Assembly (NCBI GenBank): GCA_003219095.1
Contig: QHPM01000217.1
Coordinates: 1-5,296 of the forward strand
Length of the DNA: 5,296 nucleotides
From: Verrucomicrobiota bacterium
Lineage (GTDB): Bacteria; Verrucomicrobiota; Verrucomicrobiia; Chthoniobacterales; UBA10450
Direction of reading: 5' to 3'
The notes beneath the pieces were generated by a model, which was not told where the DNA came from, did not search any database, and saw only the letters and a program-made list of their open reading frames with translations. Shown piece by piece: positions 1 through 5,296 of the stretch. Position 1 is the stretch's first letter. The number at the start of each line of letters is the position of its first letter. Both the position numbers and the translations under genes were made by a program.

Positions 1-799
1 AGGCCTCACTTTTTTCGGCGGTGGCTGCAACTGGGGCTTGACGCCGGATGAATTCGCCCGCCAAAGCGCGGTAGGCGCGCGCGCCGGTCCCGCTCTTGTC
101 GTATTCCAAAATGGTTTTGCCGAAACTGGGCGCCTCGCTTAAGCGCACTGTCCGCGGAATAACAGTGTCATACACTTTTGCGGCAAAATGTTGGCGCACT
201 TCCGCCACCACCTGTGCGCTCAAATTCGTGCGGCTGTCGAACATCGTCATCAGAATGCCGCCGATTTGAAGATTCGGATTTGCTCCGGAATCGCGCACTT
301 GCTCGACCACGCGCACAATTTTGACCAGACCTTCCAGCGCGAAGTATTCGCATTGAATCGGGGTCAGAATTTCGTCGGCTGCTGCCAGCGCGTTGCTCAT
401 GAGAATTCCAAGCGAGGGCGGACAATCGAGCAGCACAAAATCGAAGGCGCTGTCGGCATGCAACGGTTGCAATGTTCGCGCTAGTCGCAGCAAATGATCC
501 GGCATGCGCGCAATTTCCACTTCTGCGCCGGCAAGATCGAGATCGGCCGGAACGAGGAAGAGATGATCTAATCGCGTCGGCAAAATTTTATCAGCAATGG
601 CGGTCTCGCCCAGTAAAGGTTCGTAGAGGGTTTCCCCTTCGAAGTCCTGCATTCCAAGCGAGCTAGTGGCGTTGCCCTGTGGATCGAGGTCAATGAGAAG
701 AATGCGTTGGGCGCGTTCCGCCAGCGCAGCCCCGAGATTCACTGCGGTCGTAGTTTTGCCGACGCCGCCCTTTTGATTTGCGATCGCAATGATTTTCAT
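1..799 (-). CDS. parA: ParA/Soj-type chromosome partitioning ATPase (C-terminal end cut by window edge)
   Basis: This is a deviant-Walker P-loop ATPase of the ParA/Soj/MinD superfamily. It binds DNA non-specifically as an ATP dimer and, with ParB-parS, segregates the chromosome origin or a plasmid. The ATG is at 799-797 and 266 codons are visible with no stop, so the end lies just outside the left edge. What is seen: deviant Walker A KGGVGKTT (residues 10-17, with signature Lys10 and Lys15), the second motif LLIDLDPQGNAT (34-45), and Walker B VLLDCPPSLG (122-131). The C-terminal part contains the family-typical 'VIPRTVRLSEAPSFGK' stretch. At 266+ residues it is as long as chromosomal Soj proteins and has no N-terminal helix-turn-helix extension, unlike P1/F-type plasmid ParA; this favours the chromosomal type. 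No Shine-Dalgarno is visible before the ATG. A hairpin repeat ends about 11 nt upstream. A parB partner would be expected beyond the left edge but cannot be seen. Confidence 0.95.
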   Translation of the reverse strand, partial: MKIIAIANQKGGVGKTTTAVNLGAALAERAQRILLIDLDPQGNATSSLGMQDFEGETLYEPLLGETAIADKILPTRLDHLFLVPADLDLAGAEVEIARMPDHLLRLARTLQPLHADSAFDFVLLDCPPSLGILMSNALAAADEILTPIQCEYFALEGLVKIVRVVEQVRDSGANPNLQIGGILMTMFDSRTNLSAQVVAEVRQHFAAKVYDTVIPRTVRLSEAPSFGKTILEYDKSGTGARAYRALAGEFIRRQAPVAATAEKSEA

Positions 800-936
800 T
801 TGCGACGTGGCACAGATATCTTGTCTGTGGGGCCCGCAGGCGTCTCGCCTGCGGATCTTCTCGACCGATCATTGACGAAGACTGTCCGGCAGGATGCCCG
901 CGCTCCCCGTGCTTTGACGATGGCAATGACGTTCAT
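796..936 (-). other. 46-codon reading frame made largely of repeat sequence, overlapping the parA start
   Basis: An ATG at 936-934, four bases after the lanB stop, opens a frame of 46 codons. It ends in a TGA (798-796) that overlaps the parA ATG as ATGA. The peptide starts MNVIAIVKARGAR and its second half reads SAGETPAGPTDKISVPRRK, the translation of a dispersed hairpin repeat. It probably does not encode a functional protein. However, the spacing is what translational coupling between lanB and parA would look like, so ribosomes could pass from one gene to the next. No ribosome-binding site is evident. It is listed for its position; the coding call is weak. Confidence 0.2.
810..910. repeat. 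Dispersed three-hairpin repeat (Verrucomicrobia-like) between lanB and parA
   Basis: Three inverted repeats lie side by side. 811-829 has stem CACAGA/TCTGTG with a 7-nt loop. 834-854 has a perfect 9-bp stem CCGCAGGCG/CGCCTGCGG with loop TCT. 888-898 has stem GGCA/TGCC with loop GGA, inside the sequence gcgggcatcctgccgg read on the - strand. From memory, this arrangement of 'gcgggcatcctgcc', 'gcaggcgagacgcctgc' and 'acagacaagatatctgtg' recurs many times in verrucomicrobial genomes, usually between genes. The boundaries are estimates. No T-run follows any stem on the - strand, so it does not look like a standard terminator. The 811-829 hairpin ends 11 nt upstream of the parA ATG and could affect initiation. 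Confidence 0.7.
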
Positions 937-940
937 CGTG

Positions 941-3364
941 TCATCGCGGGACTATCAGCGTTCGCAGCTCGAAAGTGCGACGGCCATCGGCTTCGTGCCA
1001 CCAAAGTTCGTCAGGCGCGGGCAACATTTCTGTTACTTCCAACTCGCCGGCCTTACTCAGCCAGCGATGAAAAATCTCGAGAAAAAGATAACTCTCGAAA
1101 TCAATAAACACAGGCTTGGTATCTTTGTCGCGTCCTTCCGCGCCACTGCGTCGCAAGGCCTGCTCAGTTGGGCGAATGTAAACAAAGCGAGGCCAATTTT
1201 TAGCGGCGCGCAATCGTTCGGTGGCGAGAACCAGTTCCCGCGAAAGACCGGCGAAATTTCCACCGCCCATTTCCTCACTGGAAACCGACCAGCTGCGGCG
1301 CTGGACGATGACGCGGCCGCAACGCAGTCGCGGCGTATGCGGCGCCAAGCCGAATTGGAATGGATGAAACCCAAGCGGAATGATCCAATTGCGGGCAAAA
1401 GACCCGAGATATCTGCCATTAGCGCGGAGCGCGACGTCACCATCCTGGTCGATGAAAACTTCGGCCTGCGCTGGCAAAACGGAGTGCCAGCCGGGATTCC
1501 CACGTTGCGGGGACGCGAAGACCGCCTGCTCGGGCAGGGCATTGAAAATTCGTACTGTAGTATGGGCCGTAAAATCGGCGGCGAAAAAACCGAAATGAAA
1601 AAATGGTTTACCGCTCGTGCTTAGTTGCAGGGCACGGGAAAGGGCGGCGTGATCGGGACAACTCCAGTACATACAATGATGCAACGTAGCGGCGGCAGGA
1701 TGCAGCTCGCTTACGATCCAGCGATATTCGCCGCGTAAAATCGCGTCCCGCGATTTGGCCGCAAGTTGCAAATCACCGGAAGGGAAAGTGAATTCGTCAA
1801 ATTTCTGGTAGGCAAAATTTTCGCGAACAAAATGGCAATCTGCAGCAGTAAGTTCGTACTCGGCGAGGTCGGCGTGCGGTTTTAGTCGTTCGCGAAAGGC
1901 GGCTTTAATTTCCTGAAACGCCATCACGGCCAGGCCGACGAGGCCTGGGCCGGTCAATGGAAGCTTGGCGGTTTCGCAGGCACGCAAAAACGCGGGCAGG
2001 GGGAGCGCGTCTCTTCCAACTTTTTCCAACACTATGCGCAATCCGGCGGCAACGCGGGAGGCGACAAAAGCATAGTTATCGCGCCAAAAATCGATCCACG
2101 GTTCGGCGTCGGTTACGACTTCATCGAGGAACGATTCCCTGATTTCGAATTTAGAATCGCGAAAACATTCTTCCGCGATCGGGTTAACCGCCGCATAAAG
2201 CGAGCGCTGACTTGGTTTGCGTTCCGCGCCGATCTGGGAAAGTTGGTCGCGCGCCGCAGACAAAATTTGTTGGCGTTGACTCGCCTCGGTTGTTCCGGAG
2301 AAATCCGCGGTGGAATTCATCAGTGAATCAGCCAACGGCAACCAACGCTGCCGCGCCGCTCCCTCACGCCAGGCCGCGATGTCGTCGCGCAAAATCTGGA
2401 AGGCGAAGGGTTCGAGCGCAGGAACTTCCAGCGCAGCGATCAGGATTTTTTTATCGATCAAACCGCGAATGACTTCGAGCTCTCCGTTGATGGACGCGGC
2501 CTTGTCGCCATTCGTGGAGTGAAGCAGCGCATGTATTGGCGTCACGCCGTTACATCGCGCGATAATTTCTATTTCCGACGGCGCAAGAGCGGTCGCGTCG
2601 CCGCTATCCACGAACACGAAACGATTGTCGATGAGAACACCATTTGGATTAAGTCGCGGCGTGTGCTCCCAAAAAGTTTGCGGATCGGAATTGATCGCCA
2701 TGGCTAGAGCATGCGCCGTCCAGCGTTCGAGAAAAACTTCGCGACGCGCAACGCCCGGATGCGGTTCAAAATTTAAGGCGGGACCATTTTGAATGGCTGA
2801 ACCCCAGGCCGACGGACCGAATTCGCTAAAGGTATCGTTCTTGGCCGCGATACGCTGGAGGTAAAGCAGAAGGTGACGTTCCCGTTCGCGGGTGCGACTG
2901 TTGCGAGGCGGAAGTTCGCCGCCGGAATGATCGATCAGGTGATGAACCTCACCCGAGCCGAAGACGAGATAGCGTGGAAGAATTCGCTGGCTTGTTTGCA
3001 ACAAGGCGCGACGCGCTTGGGTCAACTCCTCTTGAAGCTGATGTTCCAGTTGCGAATGCGCCTGCCTGGCCGCGGTCGCGACCCGCGTGTATTCTTCAAG
3101 CGGCTGCGGAATTTTCTGCTCGGGAATTTTATCGCGACGGATGGCGGTGCGCCAGGCCGCGAACTCTTCAGAGCTAAGACCGCTATTACGTCGAGTGACA
3201 AATTCCAAAGCAGTGCCTTTGATTTGGTGGATTTCTTTTTCCTGGGCAAGCAGATCGCGGGCGGCGGCGCAGACCTTTGGCGTGGCGAGTTGCTCGAGAA
3301 CATCAAATGGAATTCCGGCCAGCCGAATTAAAAACGGCGAAGCAATCCGGTAGGCAGACGACAC
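941..3364 (-). CDS. Stand-alone LanB-type glutamylation domain protein (lantibiotic dehydratase N-terminal family / PEARL-like)
   Basis: This 807-residue protein resembles the N-terminal domain of class I lantibiotic dehydratases (Lant_dehydr_N). That domain uses aminoacyl-tRNA, classically Glu-tRNA, to modify Ser/Thr of a ribosomal peptide or, in PEARLs, to add an amino acid to the peptide C-terminus. Seen motifs: N-terminal YRIASPFLIRLAGIPFD (5-21); RYLVFGSGEVHHLI (131-144); KNDTFSEFGPSAWG (175-188), close to the LanB hallmark KNDTFSFFGP; RREVFLERW (207-215); SELHPAAATLHH (552-563), matching the LanB ELHPG region; RCGRVIVQRRSW (681-692); WPRFVYIRP...KPVFIDFESYL (724-760); and VTEMLPAPDELWW (777-789). 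The protein ends just after this last block, so the roughly 300-residue elimination domain (SpaB_C) of NisB-size enzymes is absent. The start is GTG at 3364-3362. The frame stays open for 35 codons upstream but without ATG, GTG or TTG. It is predicted to be cytosolic, with no signal or membrane segment. No LanC, transporter or clear precursor is nearby. The family call is strong; the substrate and exact chemistry are unknown. Confidence 0.88.
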   Translation of the reverse strand: MSSAYRIASPFLIRLAGIPFDVLEQLATPKVCAAARDLLAQEKEIHQIKGTALEFVTRRNSGLSSEEFAAWRTAIRRDKIPEQKIPQPLEEYTRVATAARQAHSQLEHQLQEELTQARRALLQTSQRILPRYLVFGSGEVHHLIDHSGGELPPRNSRTRERERHLLLYLQRIAAKNDTFSEFGPSAWGSAIQNGPALNFEPHPGVARREVFLERWTAHALAMAINSDPQTFWEHTPRLNPNGVLIDNRFVFVDSGDATALAPSEIEIIARCNGVTPIHALLHSTNGDKAASINGELEVIRGLIDKKILIAALEVPALEPFAFQILRDDIAAWREGAARQRWLPLADSLMNSTADFSGTTEASQRQQILSAARDQLSQIGAERKPSQRSLYAAVNPIAEECFRDSKFEIRESFLDEVVTDAEPWIDFWRDNYAFVASRVAAGLRIVLEKVGRDALPLPAFLRACETAKLPLTGPGLVGLAVMAFQEIKAAFRERLKPHADLAEYELTAADCHFVRENFAYQKFDEFTFPSGDLQLAAKSRDAILRGEYRWIVSELHPAAATLHHCMYWSCPDHAALSRALQLSTSGKPFFHFGFFAADFTAHTTVRIFNALPEQAVFASPQRGNPGWHSVLPAQAEVFIDQDGDVALRANGRYLGSFARNWIIPLGFHPFQFGLAPHTPRLRCGRVIVQRRSWSVSSEEMGGGNFAGLSRELVLATERLRAAKNWPRFVYIRPTEQALRRSGAEGRDKDTKPVFIDFESYLFLEIFHRWLSKAGELEVTEMLPAPDELWWHEADGRRTFELRTLIVPR

Positions 3365-3535
3365 GCTCGCAGCAAAACGAAACTGCCGCGCCCTGACAAG
3401 TGGTTTGTATTTTTCTTCGGTCGACGACGTGAGCGATTTTGCGATGCGCGAACTGGGAACAGCGCCAGATCAGCGGACGCGCACCGAACGAGAATAAGAT
3501 AAACAACACACAGTTGGCGGCGTCCCGTCGCCGCG

Positions 3536-3687
3536 TTTGGACTGCGCCGGCAAAGCGCAGCGGCTACGGCGTTTTTTCGGCGGCGGTGTGTCCTGAGCGG
3601 ATTAAACGTCTGGCGTTAATGCGCGAACGCCGGCGAAGCGCAGGAAACCAAAACGGTGTCGCGTTGCGCTTGCCACCGCAGTCCAAA
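3536..3687. repeat. Large imperfect inverted repeat, dispersed Verrucomicrobia-type element
   Basis: The outer arms are perfectly complementary over 11 bp: TTTGGACTGCG at 3536-3546 and CGCAGTCCAAA at 3677-3687. Complementarity continues imperfectly inward to about 3575 and 3650 (left ...GGCAAAGCGCAGCG...CGGCGTTTT, right AAAACGGTGTCGCG...GCGCTTGCC). A smaller hairpin, GGCGTT/AACGCC, sits inside at 3612-3631. The whole unit of about 150 bp could fold into one long hairpin. Read on the - strand it gives LDCGGKRNATPFWFP, a peptide signature I recall from many spurious short ORFs in verrucomicrobial genomes. It carries no transposase, so it is either a non-autonomous mobile element or a structured intergenic repeat. 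Its edges may extend further, toward 3775 on the right. Confidence 0.7.
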
Positions 3688-3712
3688 AAAGGGCGGCAAA
3701 AGATGTCCGGTT

Positions 3713-3770
3713 GAGGAAGGCGTGGTTCCTTCCTCATCGGCCAACTCGTCGGTTGGAGGTTGAAGACCTC
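3713..3770. terminator. Three tandem short hairpins downstream of the kinase gene, possible terminator or processing region
   Basis: Three perfect stems follow one another. They are GAGGAAGG/CCTTCCTC (3713-3720 with 3728-3735, 7-nt loop), CCAAC/GTTGG (3741-3745 with 3752-3756, 6-nt loop) and GAGGT/ACCTC (3756-3760 with 3766-3770, 5-nt loop). They lie about 90-145 nt past the kinase stop. On the kinase strand the last stem is followed only by a TTTT 14 nt later and a T6 run after that, so a classical intrinsic terminator is not clear. They could also be the outer part of the adjacent dispersed repeat. Confidence 0.3.
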
Positions 3771-3858
3771 GTTAAAACATATGCTGGCGTGTTGCCCCAA
3801 GCTACCGTGAGACTGCGCCTTTGGCGCAAAATACAAACGGAAGTCTGAAACTGCCCGC

Positions 3859-5019
3859 TTACTTATCGTGCAGTGGGAGCCGCAGCGTGAAAGTGGTTCC
3901 AACTCCCAGGGTGCTGGCGACTTCGATCGATCCGTTGTGATCGTCGATTACTTTTTTCGTGATGTAGAGTCCAAGGCCGGTGCCGCTTTTCCCTTGTTTG
4001 GTGGTGAAATAGGGCTCGAAGATTTTCCCGACTTCGTCCTCCGCAATTCCGTAGCCGGTGTCTCGCACCTGGATGTCTGCGTAAAGATCCTTCTCCCGGC
4101 AATTCACCACAACCTTGCCGTGTTTTGCGGTTGCGGCCTGGATGGCATTTACAATGACGTTCTGCAGCGCGCGGGTGAGCTGCGTCGGATCGCCGAGGAT
4201 CATGCACTCTTCTTCGGCAATATGGCAATCCAATTGGACACCGTTTTGCGAGGCCATACCACTGACGCCTCTACCGACATCCTGAACGATGCTGGAGACC
4301 GAGACCGGTTTCGGTTTCGCCGCACCGACTCTGCCGTAGCTTTGCCACATCGTGAGAAGCTCACGGCAAAGCCGCACGTTTTGTTCGATAATATGCAATT
4401 CTCTCGGTGAGCTCGCGTTCCTTTCGCCGTTATTCCCATCACCAGATTGTTCCAATTTCTTGGCCAAAATTTGAACGTAACCCCAGACGATGGTGAGTGG
4501 ATTACTCAGATCGTGCACAAATTCAGCCGACGCCTGGCCGAGAGAAGCGAGGCGTTCTTTTTGGGCGAGCTCATTGCGAAGGCGCTCGTTCAGTTCTTGC
4601 AGTTCGTGTGCAGTTGCCTCGCTTTGCCGCTGCAAACGGGTCCGCTCGACGTTGCGGCCAATCACTTCGCGCATTTGCACAGCGTCAAAAGGTTTATTGA
4701 TGTAATCGTTAGCGCCGAGGCGGAGTGCTTCCTGGGCGGTCTCGAGGGCGCCGAAACCCGTGAACATGATCACGGAAAGATGCGGATCGATTTCGCGGAT
4801 CTTACGCAGGCCATCAATCCCGTTCATTCCGGGCATGCGAATGTCCATCACGATGGTATCAGGACGCTTTTCCTGTAAGAGTTGCAGGCCGGTCTCGACG
4901 TTTTCCGCCGTATGGACCTGATAGCTGGGCTTGAGCAGCATGCGGAGGCTCTCGCGCGGCCCGATTTCATCATCGATGATGAGAACCTTGGCAGGATCGG
5001 GAGCGGCAGAGATGTGCAC
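3859..5019 (-). CDS. Soluble response-regulator/histidine kinase hybrid (REC-HisKA-HATPase)
   Basis: This 386-residue two-component protein has its receiver domain first. The REC domain (about 11-125) has the acidic pair in VLIIDDE (Asp16, Asp17), phosphoacceptor Asp59 in VMDIRMPGMNG, Thr87 and Lys109 in NKPFD. A charged helical, probably coiled-coil linker spans about 122-158. The HisKA domain carries the H-box EFVHDLSNPL with His169. The HATPase domain carries the N-box LQNVIVNAIQA (285-295), DTGYG (320-324), IFEPYFTTK (333-341) and GTGLGL (346-351). All catalytic residues are present, so it should be an active kinase. There is no membrane segment or PAS/GAF sensor, so input probably comes by phosphorylation of its own REC domain by another kinase. 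The target is unknown and no separate response regulator is seen. The start is GTG at 5019-5017, the first usable start after an in-frame stop; it puts REC at the usual distance from the N terminus. No Shine-Dalgarno is visible. Confidence 0.93.
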   Translation of the reverse strand: MHISAAPDPAKVLIIDDEIGPRESLRMLLKPSYQVHTAENVETGLQLLQEKRPDTIVMDIRMPGMNGIDGLRKIREIDPHLSVIMFTGFGALETAQEALRLGANDYINKPFDAVQMREVIGRNVERTRLQRQSEATAHELQELNERLRNELAQKERLASLGQASAEFVHDLSNPLTIVWGYVQILAKKLEQSGDGNNGERNASSPRELHIIEQNVRLCRELLTMWQSYGRVGAAKPKPVSVSSIVQDVGRGVSGMASQNGVQLDCHIAEEECMILGDPTQLTRALQNVIVNAIQAATAKHGKVVVNCREKDLYADIQVRDTGYGIAEDEVGKIFEPYFTTKQGKSGTGLGLYITKKVIDDHNGSIEVASTLGVGTTFTLRLPLHDK

Positions 5020-5122
5020 GGTGAGCGGGTTTAGAGCTAGGGGCGTGCCGTATTCAATGGGAAATTATCGGGCTAAAAAGCTGCGGGCGTTGGCGCAGGG
5101 TTAAACAAAAACGGACGGTGCG

Positions 5123-5164
5123 CAAGATCGATCTTGTGAATAAGTGAAAAATTGTGAATAAGTG
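5123..5164. promoter_or_regulatory. Two DnaA-box matches in a 13-bp direct repeat, next to a 14-bp palindrome
   Basis: TTGTGAATAAGTG occurs twice without mismatch, at 5134-5146 and 5152-5164, 18 bp apart. Within each copy, TGTGAATAA (5135-5143, 5153-5161) is the reverse complement of TTATTCACA, a full match to the DnaA box consensus TTATNCACA. The first copy overlaps the perfect palindrome CAAGATCGATCTTG (5123-5136), which contains two GATC sites. The neighbourhood is AT-richer than the genes. The site lies about 105-145 bp upstream of the kinase start. It could be part of a replication origin, a DnaA-controlled promoter, or the operator of another regulator with tandem sites. Confidence 0.5.
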
Positions 5165-5186
5165 CAGTTGGGCAGGGGGAAGGAAA

Positions 5187-5192
5187 TATAAT
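5187..5192 (+). promoter_or_regulatory. TATAAT, possible -10 element on the + strand
   Basis: This is a perfect sigma-70 -10 hexamer, with no good -35 at 16-18 bp upstream (TTGGGC at 5168-5173 is only 13 bp away). It could serve a rightward gene beginning near 5231. It overlaps the ATG of the small frame at 5191, so the two readings exclude each other. Confidence 0.25.
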
Positions 5193-5265
5193 GACTGCAT
5201 TTAGTGGGGACATTAGAATTTGGCTTTTTGATGGACGCCGGAGTTTCGTCTGCTTTCAGCGCTAA
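5191..5265 (+). other. 24-codon open frame with a strong Shine-Dalgarno
   Basis: ATG at 5191 is preceded by a purine-rich GGGGGAAGGA (5175-5184) with a 6-nt spacer, by far the best ribosome-binding site in the window. The frame runs 24 codons (MTAFSGDIRIWLF..., ending CFQR) to TAA at 5263-5265. It could be a leader peptide of a rightward gene or a chance match. No family is recognised. Confidence 0.2.
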
Positions 5266-5296
5266 TTTTTTTCGCGACTCGTCCAAGCTAACTTTT
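5231..5296 (+). CDS. Possible N-terminus of a rightward gene, cut by the right edge
   Basis: ATG at 5231 opens a frame (MDAGVSSAFSANFFRDSSKL...) that is still open at the end of the window after 22 codons. It would be divergent from the kinase, sharing the 5020-5230 region. The visible part is too short for any family assignment, and its own ribosome-binding site is not evident. The opposite strand here also has an open frame, so coding is uncertain. Confidence 0.2.
   Translation, partial: MDAGVSSAFSANFFRDSSKLTF

Larger units (their letters stand above)
3365..3858. other. 494-bp intergenic stretch between kinase and lanB-like gene
   Basis: No convincing gene is found here on either strand. 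The stretch holds a large inverted repeat (3536-3687), a row of three short hairpins (3713-3770), and a 6-bp-stem hairpin TGCGCC-TTT-GGCGCA at 3814-3828, about 30 nt past the kinase stop. That last hairpin lacks a T-run on the kinase strand. The segment 3365-3535 is unique-looking and must contain any promoter and leader of the lanB-like gene. Its only notable bit is an AT-rich patch at 3402-3417 and another near 3491-3510. I see no confident -35/-10 pair. A GTG-started frame at 3303-3509 (-) overlaps the lanB start out of frame; it is Cys-containing but has no recognisable leader or core and is not called. Confidence 0.6.

Noticed and set aside
707..1624. 305-codon open frame on the + strand
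   Set aside because: It runs antisense to the parA start, the repeat and the C-terminal third of the LanB-like gene, whose motifs are clear on the - strand. Its protein shows no domain, and part of it (TDILSV...AGVSPA) is the translated hairpin repeat.
3303..3509. 68-codon GTG-started frame considered as a Cys-containing precursor peptide for the LanB-like enzyme
   Set aside because: It overlaps the lanB start by 62 bp in another frame, has no visible ribosome-binding site and no leader/core layout, and its Cys residues are scattered. A precursor cannot be supported here.
3814..3828. Hairpin TGCGCC-TTT-GGCGCA just past the kinase stop as a terminator
   Set aside because: The stem is only 6 bp and no T-run follows on the kinase strand, so an intrinsic terminator is not supported.
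3564..3902. 112-codon open frame on the - strand downstream of the kinase
   Set aside because: It starts inside the kinase 3' end out of frame and is composed mostly of the intergenic hairpins and dispersed repeat (LDCGGKRNATPFWFP), a typical spurious ORF.
3868..4410. 180-codon open frame on the + strand
   Set aside because: It lies wholly antisense to the HATPase domain of the kinase; a mirrored codon-bias shadow.
4447..4878. 143-codon open frame on the + strand
   Set aside because: It is antisense to the REC and HisKA coding region, with no recognisable motif of its own.
5101..5286. 61-codon frame on the - strand at the right edge
   Set aside because: It starts at TTG without a ribosome-binding site, and its codons cover the DnaA-box repeats and AT-rich spacer. 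It shows no family resemblance.

Overview
The window carries three genes in the same (-) orientation, read from right to left. They are a soluble REC-histidine kinase hybrid (3859-5019), a stand-alone LanB-type tRNA-dependent peptide glutamylation/aminoacylation enzyme of 807 residues (941-3364), and a ParA/Soj ATPase that runs off the left edge (1-799). No convincing complete gene lies on the + strand; the long + strand reading frames are antisense shadows of these three genes.

The likely source is a member of the Verrucomicrobiota. I infer this from two dispersed repeat types whose chance translations I recognise from that phylum. One, between lanB and parA, gives an 'AGETPA...PTDK.SVP' peptide from a 'gcaggcgagacgcctgc' hairpin. 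The other, between the kinase and lanB, gives 'LDCGGKRNATPFWFP' from a large inverted repeat. Base composition is moderately GC-rich. Two of the three genes start with GTG and none has an obvious Shine-Dalgarno sequence. The assignment rests on memory of sequence patterns, not on a search.

Layout from the left. 1-799 is parA, with its C-terminal end missing. 800-940 is a three-hairpin repeat that also forms a 46-codon reading frame beginning just after the lanB stop and ending in an ATGA overlap with parA. 941-3364 is the LanB-like gene. 3365-3858 is a gene-poor stretch with the roughly 150-bp inverted repeat (3536-3687) and three short hairpins in a row (3713-3770). 3859-5019 is the kinase. 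5020-5296 is an AT-richer intergenic stretch with two perfect DnaA-box matches in a 13-bp direct repeat, a 14-bp palindrome, a TATAAT and a small open frame with a good ribosome-binding site.

The three genes have no obvious common pathway. The most unusual item is the LanB-like enzyme. It has the full glutamylation domain but no elimination domain, and no LanC, transporter or clear precursor peptide is visible nearby. It is boxed in by repeats on both sides. ParA together with the DnaA boxes raises the possibility that the window lies in the origin-proximal part of a chromosome, but this is inference.
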